Positions 13,586 to 25,150 of a stretch of DNA of 64,000 nt are shown piece after piece. The stretch comes from Sitta carolinensis (lineage: Eukaryota; Chordata; Aves; Passeriformes; Sittidae), in the NCBI GenBank assembly GCA_032173965.1, contig CM063290.1, positions 7,775,501 through 7,839,500 on the forward strand. Reading direction: 5' to 3'. A program made the position numbers and the translations under genes. How positions within the stretch are numbered: position 1 is the first letter of the stretch; every line of letters starts with the position of its first letter. The notes under the pieces were generated by a model. The model ran no database searches, was not told the origin of the DNA, and saw only the letters and a program-made list of their open reading frames with translations.

Positions 13586-16100
13586 TCTTTCAGGCCAAGA
13601 TCTTTCTTTTATCTGGGAATGGACAAGAGGGCTCTGATATAGTTTGATACTTTGAAACAATAAAAGGAGGATCCAAATCTATCCACTTTTAATCCTTTCA
13701 CGGACAATTAAGCAAACAATGCAAAGTGCAGCCCTATGGGAGTATTACATGAACCTGGGCACTTACAGGGAGATTTCTAGATGCTAAATCAATGAGTTAG
13801 TTACCAGTTGCTTTCTCTGGAATACCTAAAATAAACAAAAAAGCCCATATTTTCCTGTTTCAGGGTAAAATCCAAGTATTCTAAAAAACACCTTGGACTT
13901 GATTTTCATTAGCTTATATTTTTAGGGCATAATATTTAATATTCACATCAACAAATCCTCAACTTTGTCCTAAAAATACAGCATAATATATTTTGGTCAA
14001 AAAGTTTGTTTTGGTTGAGCTGTAAGTACTCTAAGGTGTGATAGTGATGAAAGTCATAGGAAACAGAAAGGTTGCTGATATTTGATGTTCCCCAAGATCA
14101 GATTTAGTTTTGGGGATGAACCCAAAGGTAGCAAAATCTGATTTCTAGATTTAGAGAACACTTTGAGCTCAGTAAGCTTGCAGTGGCCCCTGTTCTGGAG
14201 GTGTCACTTCTAGTCAAAGCTGCTAGAACAGAGGAAACAAACAAATGGGCTGCTCTTTTTTACTAAGCCTGTGCAAAGAGTTTTCACCTCAATACAAGTA
14301 CATGCACATAACTCAGAGACTTTACTTAAATGTCAGGTGCTGCAATTTCTCATCTCTCAACATGAGTCTCATCTTAAAAGAGTCTAATTTTTAATTGCTA
14401 AAACAGGACACCCAGGACTAAAAGTGTTTTCTTCCTGAAGAAGATGGGTTGTAGCAAGGTGCTGTCAGGGCACAAGGCAAGAGTTCCATTTCTTGTCTAT
14501 CCTTCTCCACCGGAGCCCTGCAGACCAGGTGCGCCACTGCAAACCCGCCCTGATTCCAGCTCTAAAGGTGACCTAAACCTGACCCTGCATCCACCTAACT
14601 TCACCTAAGTGCTCAGATGAAACAGTTTCCTTTCAGTCTTTTGGTGTTGCTAATTCTTATTATTCCTTTAGATCTTGTGCAACAATAAAAGGGAGGCTTC
14701 TGTTCCTGGCTGCAGCAACCCCTCCCACAAATCAAAAGAATATGACTTTCATTTTGAAAAGAATGAATAAATATATCCTGAATAAGAGGGGCACAAATTC
14801 CAAACACCCTGAAGTTCTGGAAGAAACAATTGTTCTCTCTTTCATTCGATTCATCCTCAAAGGTTCCCTATATGCATCTCACGGAGTCTGGGTGGATTTT
14901 AGAGCCAAGGCTTTGTCTCAGGTGAAGGTGTTGAGAGATGCCACAGGAACAATGAGACAGAAGGTATAAGCAAGGCACTGGGATTTCAGCTTTCAGGAAG
15001 AGCTGGTGATTTGGGAGATCTAACTCTGAGTTATCTTTATCTGACCTGGTTTTCAGTGCACTGGATCCTCTGTACTTTTTGAAAGCCAGACCCTGTGAAG
15101 GGCTCTTGAGTCAGTTACCAGAAATCACCAAACAGAAAACTCCCTGGCAGGGAGGAGACCATGGGCTAAGCAGTCAAACCCTTGTCTGTGCACTGACATA
15201 GAGCCTAAGGAACAGGGAAAACAACCCTTCTTGTTCTCCTGAGCCCTCCTAGTGAAGGCATCCCTGCCTATGGATGCCTGCACATTTCAGCTCTCCCTGA
15301 ACAGCCAGGTTTCAACATCCCAATCAGGGCAGGGAGCTCCCCACCCAGCTGTGCAACCTGAACAGCCCTTTTTGCATCCCCTCCCCTTTGTCAGTGAATC
15401 CCCCAGGTACGTGATGCACTCCAGGGTTTCAGACCTGCAGGAGCACAGCTCAGCACTTTTGCTGACAGCTTCCTAATGCAGTACTTTCTGCAAGGCAGAT
15501 GGAGGTTACTGACAGTTGGTTTGCCTTTGGTATTTTATTTTGGTTAAATTAAGTGTATGATGAGAAACAGGGTGTGAGGGGGCAGTGTCTTCTTGAGGTG
15601 AAGGGATTTAGATCTAGAAAGACCTAATGGCCAGTTCTGTGCCCTACTTTGTCATGCTACCAATTCACAACAAAGTTTTGCTACAGTCCTGGAAATGAGA
15701 GAGGATTTTATTAAGCTCTGTGATAATTATGTATGGGCTCTGTGTCAATTGGTCTGTCTCCCCCAAAACTTTTCTGAATAATTAAGCTTGTCCATTTGAT
15801 GAAGACCTTTCTTTTGCTTTGCACTGTAGATGTTCCCATCTTGGTTGTTAACTTAGAGATAATGAAAATTCTTTGGTTGCCAAAGTCCTTTGGTATCCAA
15901 AACACTGACTCTGGTAGCATTTTTAACATGGGCCAGCCATAGAGCATTAGCACAAATGCCAATTCCTCTTCCCCAGCTTTTTGACTTCTAGTTTTGAAGT
16001 ACAAATCCCCCCGACTCTGGGAAGGAAAAGGTTAATATTTTGTCCCTGAGCTACCACAGGTGTCTGCCCTCATTGAGGATTACAAGGGAGCCCAGGTATG
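13586..16100. other. Unique non-coding sequence
   Basis: No gene or repeat recognised. Slightly more GC-rich between about 14500 and 14560 and between 15050 and 15450. The open frames in these parts have no recognisable similarity. Confidence 0.55.
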
Positions 16101-16123
16101 CAGGGCTCAGCTGGAGCAAATTG

Positions 16124-16148
16124 CTCCTATCAGGAGGGCCTATAAAAG
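16124..16148 (+). promoter_or_regulatory. TATA-like motif beside a short inverted repeat
   Basis: TATAAAAG lies at 16141-16148, preceded by a 5-bp inverted repeat with a 3-nt loop (CTCCT-ATC-AGGAG, 16124-16136). The following 30-60 bp is where a start site would fall. No coding frame, CpG island or LTR structure that would make it a known promoter was seen. It could be a relic LTR or SINE promoter, or chance. Confidence 0.2.
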
Positions 16149-18869
16149 GAAGGAGTGACCAAATGGTGGGTCAGGCACCCAGGGCTGTGGAGATTGCTTG
16201 CTGTGAGGAGCTGCTTTATTTATGTAATCCCCTTTTTAGCCCAGCTACAGGAAATCTTTTTAATTTTCCACAGTGCTCTCCTTCTGAGCTTCCCCCATCC
16301 ACCTAACCAGAAAGGGCTTTCTCAGCATCCTTCAGAGGCTCCTCTGACCCATCACACTTCTCAGACTCATCTCATCATTTCGGTTCTGTTTTACATGGTT
16401 TGATATGTCTTATTATTTCCATATTGGCAGCTTTTAAGCTGAAAGGCCTAGCACAATTGTAAAGACTATTAGACACAATTTATTTTTTCCTTGGTGGCCC
16501 TTTACATGTAAAATGAAGTCCCATTCCATTTCAAGGAAAGACAGTTTAAAATTGACCTACATTCCTCTTGAACTATGTCTCGCATAGCATACTGCTCAAC
16601 TTTATGGAAAGATAGGGCTTTGCAGGATGTCACAAATTAGTTTGAGAAGAAAAAGCATAAAGAATATGCAGTCAAAAATATAACAGGCACTTGCTCACCA
16701 CTGTGTGTAGAATGCCTTGTTCCTTAGTTTAGGTGAGATTACAGTTAGGGGTAGATAACACTTCAAGAGACCTACTGTTCTTTTAGGTCTTTTCATTTTT
16801 ATACAACATAATTACAACTATTATGCACTTTCATCTTGATTCTTAGAAAAGGCAAATATATTACATCAGTAAGAACTTTATGTTCATAATATTAAGATGT
16901 GTTTCTGCCTAGGAAATTAACTATTTTACAGTACTATCATAAGTTACAAGATCGGAGAGTTTAAAGAATGGGTCTAACTGCCAGGAATCTCAGTGTAGAT
17001 AAAAACTCTGGATGTTTCCAGGTCTGTAGTCACTGCTGTGTCTTGGAAATATATTCTGAGCAAGATCATTTATTCTTCCCATTAATAGAGACATATATCT
17101 TCGAATTTATCTAGTTTTGTCTTAGTGTAATAATGAATAACTATTGTGACATTTTGGGCTGAAGCAATTCACTTCTCTCCTTGGTATGGAAGTGAAAATA
17201 TGCAGCAGCATTCCCAAATCTGTTTCCTTACTTGTCTCCATTGGTAGCACATTGCCTGTCTGTTCTTGTCTGCTGAAAATGGGTTTAAAGACTTCTCTTC
17301 TTCAGGAAGGGGTCACAATGCTTACTCAGTGCTTGCAAACTATTTAGGTATCCGAAAAAGAAAAAACAAATAGTTTATAAACACTGAGCACCTTGCTGCT
17401 CATAGACTGAGGCACTGCATTGTTTCTGTACTTATGGAATAATTCAGTAAAGATCCAGAAGTAAAAGATTGTGGAATTTTCTTTTCAGCTTGTGAAAGAC
17501 AGAGGAGAACCCCTGCATGGAGGCAAACATATATATTTTTCCTTTTTCTTCATATTTTGCTTAGGGATGTGTACAGGATACAACCTTGTGCAAATTTCAA
17601 GAGAGTTTATGTAGTTTAAGGACTTTAGTTCATTGTTGTGTGAGAAATTTTTTCTTCAGATTTCTTTATTCTATTTCCTTTAATAACCCATTCATAAAAG
17701 GGGATGTTGCATTTCGTTCTGGCTCTGATTTGATTACAAAAAAACATTACTAACAGAATAGCAGCCAGCATGCATTAAATCCCTTTTTAAGTATTGTATG
17801 AAAGCTTTCTCTCCTTTCTGAGCATCTTTACACTCACTTTTCCAGCAGGATTTCATTTTCCATACAGATATATTTAAATACCAACAAAAGCCTGACCTCC
17901 TTGCTGTTCAAGTTTGAAATTTGCCTTGAAGCTAATAGGACTAGAACTACCTGTTTCATCTTTGGGAGTTTCCAGGTAGTTTAATGAGCCCAAGGAGCCT
18001 TCATTCCTTACTGGAACCTCTTGAGGGATTTTGTAATGGAGATAACTAGTAAGCAGCACAGCAGTGGATTCCCTGAACTCCTATGCACAGGCTGGCAATG
18101 CTTAAGCCATTGATACTGGGGAAAGGAAGGCATTTTTGTTTAGTAGCATGAGGTAATACCTGCAGAATATTCAGCTCAGCAGATCAATGTCTTTTACTGC
18201 AGATGTGGCTCAGGACAGACACAGTGAGGCTGGACTTGGCACCCCTGTGTTTATTGTAACTCCTGTGTGCTGTTAATCAGCCAATTTGGCTCTGCTGGCA
18301 CTCAGAGCTGTTGTTAGACCTCCCCAGATCCATCTTTTGCTGCTGCTCAGCAGTGCTGCTTGGTCTGACCTTCTGCACTGAGTCATCACTTCTGGAGGCT
18401 TTGCTATTAGAGCAATTACAAGAGTCATTTCCTAAAGGGAAAGACATCAGTTGAGTCACACAGAGCTCTCCTAGAGCCATCATTGCTTCTTAATATGAAA
18501 ATAATGGGTAAAAGGAAGAAAGCAGGAAAAAGACAGTATTAAAGTGTGGGATGGAGATTTAAATGTATGGGAGGAGACTGTAGAAGATGTAAATTCTAAC
18601 TAGGTTTATAGAAATATAAGTCAGCACTCATTTATATTTTTGAAATGTTTGATAAAACAAGAAAATACAAGTGCCAGAGTTCTATAAAAGACATCCATCT
18701 TTTTAAAGGTTATGAAACATGCTAATATTCTGGTATAATTATTGAATTCCTGCTGCCTCCTATACAATCCTCACCATAGACAACTCTTCCTCCTCCTCAC
18801 TGGGCGTGCTATACATCACACTCTGCTTGGCTTAAGAGGTGACTATAGGCATTAAACAGAGTAGAGATT
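16149..18869. other. Unique AT-rich non-coding sequence
   Basis: No gene, RNA or repeat recognised. Open frames are all shorter than about 85 codons and show no similarity. Confidence 0.55.
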
Positions 18870-18932
18870 GTAAAAGGCTTTTTACTCTTAGTTAACTTTT
18901 GTTAACTTTTGTAAAAGATTTTTTACTCTTAA
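18870..18932 (+). repeat. Imperfect ~41-bp internal duplication
   Basis: A word of about 21 bp, GTAAAAG then CT-rich then TTTTACTCTTA, occurs at 18870-18890 and again, with two changes, at 18911-18932. Between them GTTAACTTTT is repeated twice in tandem (18891-18910). The pattern is a small local tandem duplication with a nested 10-bp repeat. Confidence 0.7.
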
Positions 18933-20365
18933 CTTTTCAGGCTTAGAGGAAAAATATAATGATATGTGGCTTGAAAATGGAAACTAAAGATATTCATAAT
19001 AGAATCAATTATACTTTAAGGAGGATAATTAACCTGTGATACCTGAAGACATTGTGGGTTCTATGCCATGGCAACTTCTTAAATCAAGCCTTGGTGTCTC
19101 TAATGTTGCAGCACCAAAGACAGGAGTCACAGGGTGAGGTTAGTGCCTTCTGAGATAAAGGTGATCAGGCTCTTATGGATAGTTCTCTACTCCACTTCTA
19201 GCTAAAAGGATTTACTTTTCTGTTTCCAGTTACAAAATTATTTATTTAGTTTATCTCCTTCAGTCCCTGGGCTTAGTCCTCTATGTAGACCTCAGGTTCC
19301 ATATGTAGAACAAATTTGTGAGAGAAACACCGTGCAAAAGGGGTTATAAAAATACTTCATCAGAAGGAAGGAGAGGAGTGCTGCTATTTGAATTTCAAGC
19401 AGAAAGACTAGGGAGAGGAACCAAATCCTAGATCACAAGAACCTGGATTTGTCTAGATTAAGTATCTATCTACACAGGGAACATGCTGACTGTGAAGAAA
19501 CACATTGCACAATGTATTAAGCTCAGGTCCAAGCTCACCTGACAATCAAATTCTAACGAGACCTTTTGGAAAAATATCTTTTGATGTAATATATTAACAG
19601 TGTGTCAGGCTGCAATTGCCTTACCTCAGGCTCCATAAAATATGTTGCAGAAAGTGAAGTACCACCAATGGGAAGTGGTAACTTATAGACAAAACATTTG
19701 TGTTAAGGACTATATTTGTGTAGAATTTGTTCCTTGTCAAGTCTCGACTGTGGCTGTCACTGTCCCCACTCGAGCAGTGTTTTGGGTACAGAGATTCTAC
19801 CACAAGGCTGGCAGCTTAAAGCCTTGTGAGTTTGAGGCACAAGGAAACTTTCCATCTCTTTTGGCTCCATTAACATGCAGTTCCACAGCACTGAAGGAGT
19901 TAATCCTCAGCCTGTTTTCACCAAACCTGACAGCGTGGCTGGAAACTTTTTATCTTATTCTATTCTTCCTTGTCCTTATCCTCAGTCCTTTCCGTCACTC
20001 TTCTACCCTGAAAAAGAAATCAATCAAAATGTAGATTGAAATTCCAAATAAAAGTCAGTGTTTCTTAAGGAAAGATAATGGCTGCTAGACAAAAGTACAC
20101 CACTCACATTCTGACAAAGAATTATGCTGTACCCTGCATGTTCACTTGTTTCTCCTCAGTGCTGTTTATAGTGAGTTATTTCCTTTCTATTTTCAACGTG
20201 TTCCAGTTGGAAATTCCTCTCCCTGAGCATTTGCTATGATGAGAGTCATATAAATCTGGAAAAAGTAAAAGAAAAAGATGATGTGCCAGAGTGGGTAACT
20301 TAATCCCACCCAATGACAGAATAAGGTGCTTGTTTCTGTAACTGAGGATTTTATGAATGTGTGTC
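18933..20365. other. Unique AT-rich non-coding sequence
   Basis: No gene or known repeat recognised. The frame on the plus strand at 19642-20034 (130 codons) has a hydrophobic, serine/leucine-rich end from pyrimidine-rich DNA and suggests no family. Confidence 0.55.
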
Positions 20366-20391
20366 TTTTTTTTTTTTTTTTTTTTTTTTTT
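20366..20391. repeat. Poly-T homopolymer, 26 T
   Basis: Uninterrupted run of 26 T. No retroposed sequence is recognisable on either side, so it cannot be assigned to a retroposon tail. Confidence 0.95.
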
Positions 20392-21362
20392 CTTTTAAGT
20401 TTGTGTTTTGGAAATGGAAAATCTAAGGCAAAACCCAGCTTTCCTGAAGACTACTGGTCCCATGAAGAAATGTACATATGTGTCCAAATGTATTTTAGTT
20501 GTAAATGAGATTTTAAAATGTTGCTCAATTAGAGCTGAAGTTGTCTAAGCACAGAGTTGATTCAAAGTCCATGGTAGTGTGTTAGACTGAGGGGCAGGGA
20601 CAATGCCTGCTGGGAAAGGAGGAGACACCAGTTTTATTTCTAGGCTGCCAAGAAGAATTCTCATTTTGAGGGTTGCTTTTGGGCACGTATCCATCAGGGT
20701 CTGGAGGAGGAAGGCTGATGCACTCCTTCCATACACACTTCTGACACCTGTCAAATAGTAATGGTTTCCTGTTACTGCTGACACAGCCCAGATTCAAACC
20801 ACTGACCGAGAGGTGAAAGGCTCTGTATCCCATCAGCAATCTTCCTCTGTACACTTCTCCTATTGTTACTTTTTAGTATCCTTGAAAACTTACCCTGCAG
20901 AACCTCACTGGCACCAGTCAATCATAAAATAAGACAAGTTTAAGTGCATCTATTTTGAGGGCTAGGCGGATTCTTTTAGTCTGATATTTCATCTCCATTC
21001 TCAGATATGCTGCTGGTTTTTTGTTACTTGTTTACAGAAATGAACGATATATCATAGCCTCCAAGTTTTATTTTCTTCTCAAAGTTTTTTAGACATACTA
21101 AAGGACACAATCTAAGAAAGTAGAATGTAATTACAGATTTTGCATCTTCTGTATGACCTGTCAGAAGTCTGCTATCTCTTATAAAGCCATTCCAGCATAT
21201 ACTTACTGTCAGTTTGATAGAAGAAACACTTTCATATGTTTCTTTGATTGACACATTTAAAATGACATCAGTTCCTAGTTTTAAAACCTATTGTTATTAA
21301 GTCTCTGTTGCTATTTATGTTAGAAATATGTGCATGTATGTCAAAACAATACATCAACTTTG
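20392..21362. other. Unique non-coding sequence
   Basis: No gene or repeat recognised. Two overlapping minus-strand frames at 20545-20854 are short and unrelated to any family I know. Confidence 0.5.
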
Positions 21363-21399
21363 CTGATTGGCTGCACCTTGAATGTGTTGCCAAGGTAAC
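21363..21399. promoter_or_regulatory. Inverted CCAAT (NF-Y) plus perfect RFX X-box
   Basis: CTGATTGG (inverted CCAAT, NF-Y type) is at 21363-21370. Fifteen bases later a perfect palindromic X-box, GTTGCC-AA-GGTAAC, occupies 21386-21399 and matches the RFX consensus of two GTNRCC half-sites. RFX and NF-Y are known to bind together at MHC class II and other promoters or enhancers. Here the relative orientation differs from the classical X-Y order. The surrounding 200 bp is AT-rich, and no start site or coding exon is visible. Confidence 0.4.
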
Positions 21400-24300
21400 A
21401 GAACAATTGCTTTTAATCTTTTCTAAATTGTCTTATTTGTTTGTTTCACATTTCAAGTTTCATATTTAATTTTTCAAATGCATAAATTGATTATTTTTTA
21501 AAAATATTTTTTAGACCACTTGTGCATTCTGCACATATTATGAAATGTGCATGGGCATAAGCTTTCTATCAAGAGTAAAAAGAGTAAATAATTAAATGGC
21601 TTATTTGAGATAAATATCTATTACTGCGTTAGTGGGTACACAAAGAGCTCTTCGGTGTGGTGTATCTGCTATTTATTGGTTACTTCTGAAGAAGTACATA
21701 ATGATTTCATCTCCTCCACAATTTGATTATCTTAGATGGCAAGATCTTCATGTAGGACCTATGTTTTTTCCAGGAATGCTGCTGTTGGCACTATGGAAAT
21801 ATGAGTAAATACCTTTTGGGGATACTTCCCTATTTTTATTTGGAAAAATAACTCTTCACCCAACTGGAAGAATGCTCACTATTTGTGTGTGAGTTTCTAA
21901 ACCCCCAATATAAACTGGCTGATATTTTTGCACTTCCTGCTCATATCTAGAGGGATTCTTCAGTGTGTAGCTCAGATAAGAATTACCCAAGTTTCTAGTT
22001 TCTTCTCTTGTTTGGTATGTAGCTAACCCCAAACAACTTCTCACACCTAATATGGTCAGGCTAAATCTGTGAGAAATGCAATAAAGCTGCCCCTGTTCAA
22101 ATGCATCCCAGTTAATTCCAGGACAAATGGCAAAGAGTGCATTAAACTCTGAGTTTTACCTGGAGTTAGGAGAGTTAGGCACAGTCTCGCATCTCTGACA
22201 TGGCAGTAAGGACCCCCTCGGTCAGGGTATTTCAGTCGTGTATATACATACAGAGAGGTAAGCACGCATTCTGGCTAAGGTCATGTCTGTATTTTTGTAC
22301 ATTTACAGTGTAATTTTGGGACAAATCATATCCGAAAGGTAATGATGGGTTTTCATCATCCTCCAAAATAAGACCTGGAAAGGCATGTCCCTGACAATCA
22401 GTTTAGGCTCAAGTGGGTCTGGACAAGAAGTGACTTCCACACACACCTTTGCCAAAGTAATTATCATGCAATGAAAGTGTTAAGCAGCACACAGATCAAT
22501 TTTGCAAGGAGAGCTTCAGATAAATTTTTTCCCAGAAAATGGTGAATTCATATTCAATCTTTCCTTAGAAACTTGCCCAGTTAGTTATTAAATAAAAGGC
22601 AACGCAGATGAAGATTAGTATCCCAAGCTTTGCTGATGTTTTGTCAAGGAAATTACAGTGTCCATTTCAGAGTAGGAGCAGTTATGTATCCAGGCATTAC
22701 TTCAGCAAAATGGGAGATTAAGTCTGTTAGTTGATTACATTAAAGAGGTTTTAAGAGCAGTGTGTGTTTATGGTTAAGGATGTATCATCATGCTTATTAG
22801 GATTTATTGCAGCAAAGTTCACACATTCTTTTAAATAGATGGCAAAAGAAGATCAGAGGGCTCTTACACCTGTGCAAGGTTCCATTGTCCTTTGCGTGAT
22901 ATACTGAAATGTTCTGCAACTGTAACCTCAATAACTTGATAAATACTGCACGCAGAGTCTAAAAGAGAATATGTTAGAATGAATTTTATTACTAAGGTAA
23001 AGAAAACATATTGTTGAAAGGAATACAATGGAGAGATTTATGTTGGGAAAGATCAACAAGTGCAAATACAGACTTGCCGGATTCTACCTGAAGAATAAGA
23101 ACAAACATCATATTTCAACAAATAAGAAATGCACTTGGAACACTCTTGGCTAATTCTTCAGGAATCAGTTTTCACAAAGATCATGGTTTGTGTTCCCAAC
23201 CCACTCTTTGATGTTATCTAACAATTGTATCAACTATTTTCTGTTATATCATTTTGAAGTGGCTTCCAAGGGCTTGTATAAATGTAAATAGTTTGGTGTT
23301 TTCTGGGTTCAAGTTACACCTAAAACACATAAAACATTAGTCTTGCTTTTAATGAATAAACTGCACTATAATAGTACATTCAAAGAACTAGATTTTAAAA
23401 GTAGCATATGAAAATAATGAAATTCTGTAATAGTTGGTTTTACAAATAGTATCACCTATCTGAACAGTGGAAACATTTGAAATTATGGCTGTGAGATGGA
23501 GCATTATTTCATGTCAATAAGGTTGTGTGCCCAGTGAACAGAGCAGTGAAACTTCGCAACAAATTCTATATCTGGTGACAATGATGGCAATAAGAATATG
23601 TTGAGTGGAATATAGGCTTGAATGGAAGGAGCACAACTTTCTCAGGGGAATTCTTGGCAGAGCAAAAAGTCATGAGCCATGTCCTGTTAAGGAAAGAGCC
23701 AAAGAGGTGTCAGGGTAAAGAATGTGACAAGATCTTCAAGAGTAATCTGAAGGATATTTCACAGCCTGAAAGAAAGTCTCAGATACTTTGATACTCACAG
23801 CATTTGATGCCAATGAGCAGGTGCTCTACCCACCTAAGACTGTGAAGTATTTGTGTGCAGTAAGTCCTGGCCATAAAACACAAAGTGGCTCAGGTGGAAT
23901 AGAACTCTATTCCCACATCAATGAATGTAACAAGCATGGAAAATGATACAAGCCTAGCCCTTTCATGTTATAATATTAATCTCAACTGGCACAACATGAG
24001 TCCACTTTTACAACAAAGATTGGACAGTGAAAGGGAAGGGAACACATGTCAACTATTTTCACAACAAATCTAAATAATCTAATCTGGTGTGTGGTCCTTC
24101 TCAGAAGTTTGTCCAAGTCTGGTTACAAAATTACAGGACTGTTTTTTGGGGTTTTCTTATTGTAACAAGAAAAGACTCAGTATGCTTTCTATCTAAGAAA
24201 AGGCTCAAGTTTCTCTTGTTATTAAGGACTTTAGTCAGAAGCACACATAGCATTTTTGGGTATCAGAAACTCTCCAACTGAAAAAAGTCACAGCTACACT

Positions 24301-24479
24301 TGAGTGGTGTGATTTTTTTTTCTCATCCTTGAAATGTACCAAGCACCAATCTTTAGCATACTGTAGGTTGGAAGAAGCACTTCTGAACACTCTTTTTGAG
24401 TACATGTTCTGTACTTTAAAAAGCAGCAGTTTCCACCCCCTTGCAGTCTGGCTCTTTCCACTGAATACAATATTCATGA
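21400..24479. other. Unique AT-rich non-coding sequence
   Basis: No gene or known repeat recognised. The first 400 bp (21400-21750) is AT-rich with several ATTAAA/AATTAA words and could be part of the same putative regulatory block as the X-box. The rest shows nothing I can name. Confidence 0.5.
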
Positions 24480-25150
24480 GAGACCAGATCAACAGCCTGA
24501 GAGAACAACACCCTCTCCACACAGAGCAGCTGCTCCTCGGATCCCCCGTCCGCCCTCCCTGGGGTTGTGCCTCAGACTGCTCCAGGGACACCACTTTTGG
24601 GAGTGCAGGAGGCACCACATCCCTCCCATTCCCGTGTCTCTTGTGCTGTTATCCATTTATAACGACTGCGAATCTGAGTTTAGAGCCAGTCTCCCATGGA
24701 CTGTCCCTGGGCTATGAGGCCTTTGAGACATGTCACAGAGGCCACACCGTGTCAGCCATACAGTGCTGCCTCTTTAGCATGGGTGCATTGCACTCAAACT
24801 GCTCTCTGGAACTGCCTTCAGCTCGTTTAAAATTGCAGAGTCACTCTCTTGTGACTTTCTGGCATCTCATCTTGCTGAGGAGATGATTTGTGACTTGCTG
24901 GCTCAGCACTCCTTCCTGGGCTGTGTCACCCCTGCTGCCTGGTTGTGTGGGGACACTGTGGCTCCCCGAGTTGGTGCCTCACCACTGCAGCTTGCTCAGG
25001 TGCCTCTCGCAGGATCTTGACTCCTCAACTCGCTGAGTGGTGTCTTTGGGACACATCCACCACCCTGCCCCTGCAGCATGCGGCTGCTCTCAGTGGCCAG
25101 TGGGAGAGCACTGCCTCTCCTCAGCAGGGTTATAAGGCTCTTTGAGAAGC
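24480..25150. other. GC-richer stretch without a recognisable gene
   Basis: This 670-bp stretch is clearly more GC-rich than its flanks and carries a few CpGs near 24540-24560 and 24660-24680. The longest open frame of the window (plus strand, 24329-24886, 185 codons) overlaps it, but the translation mixes Ser, Leu, His and Cys without domain order. Frames on the opposite strand and in other phases are equally open, so it is most likely a chance open frame in stop-poor sequence. Confidence 0.4.

Noticed and set aside
23597..23790. Frame with a zinc-finger-like Cys-x4-Cys...Phe...Leu string near 23705
   Set aside because: The two histidines are absent and no neighbouring finger repeats exist; chance similarity.
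24329..24886. Longest plus-strand open frame (185 codons)
   Set aside because: No recognisable domain, no codon or compositional signal, overlapping open frame on the other strand; lies in a GC-richer stretch where stops are rare.
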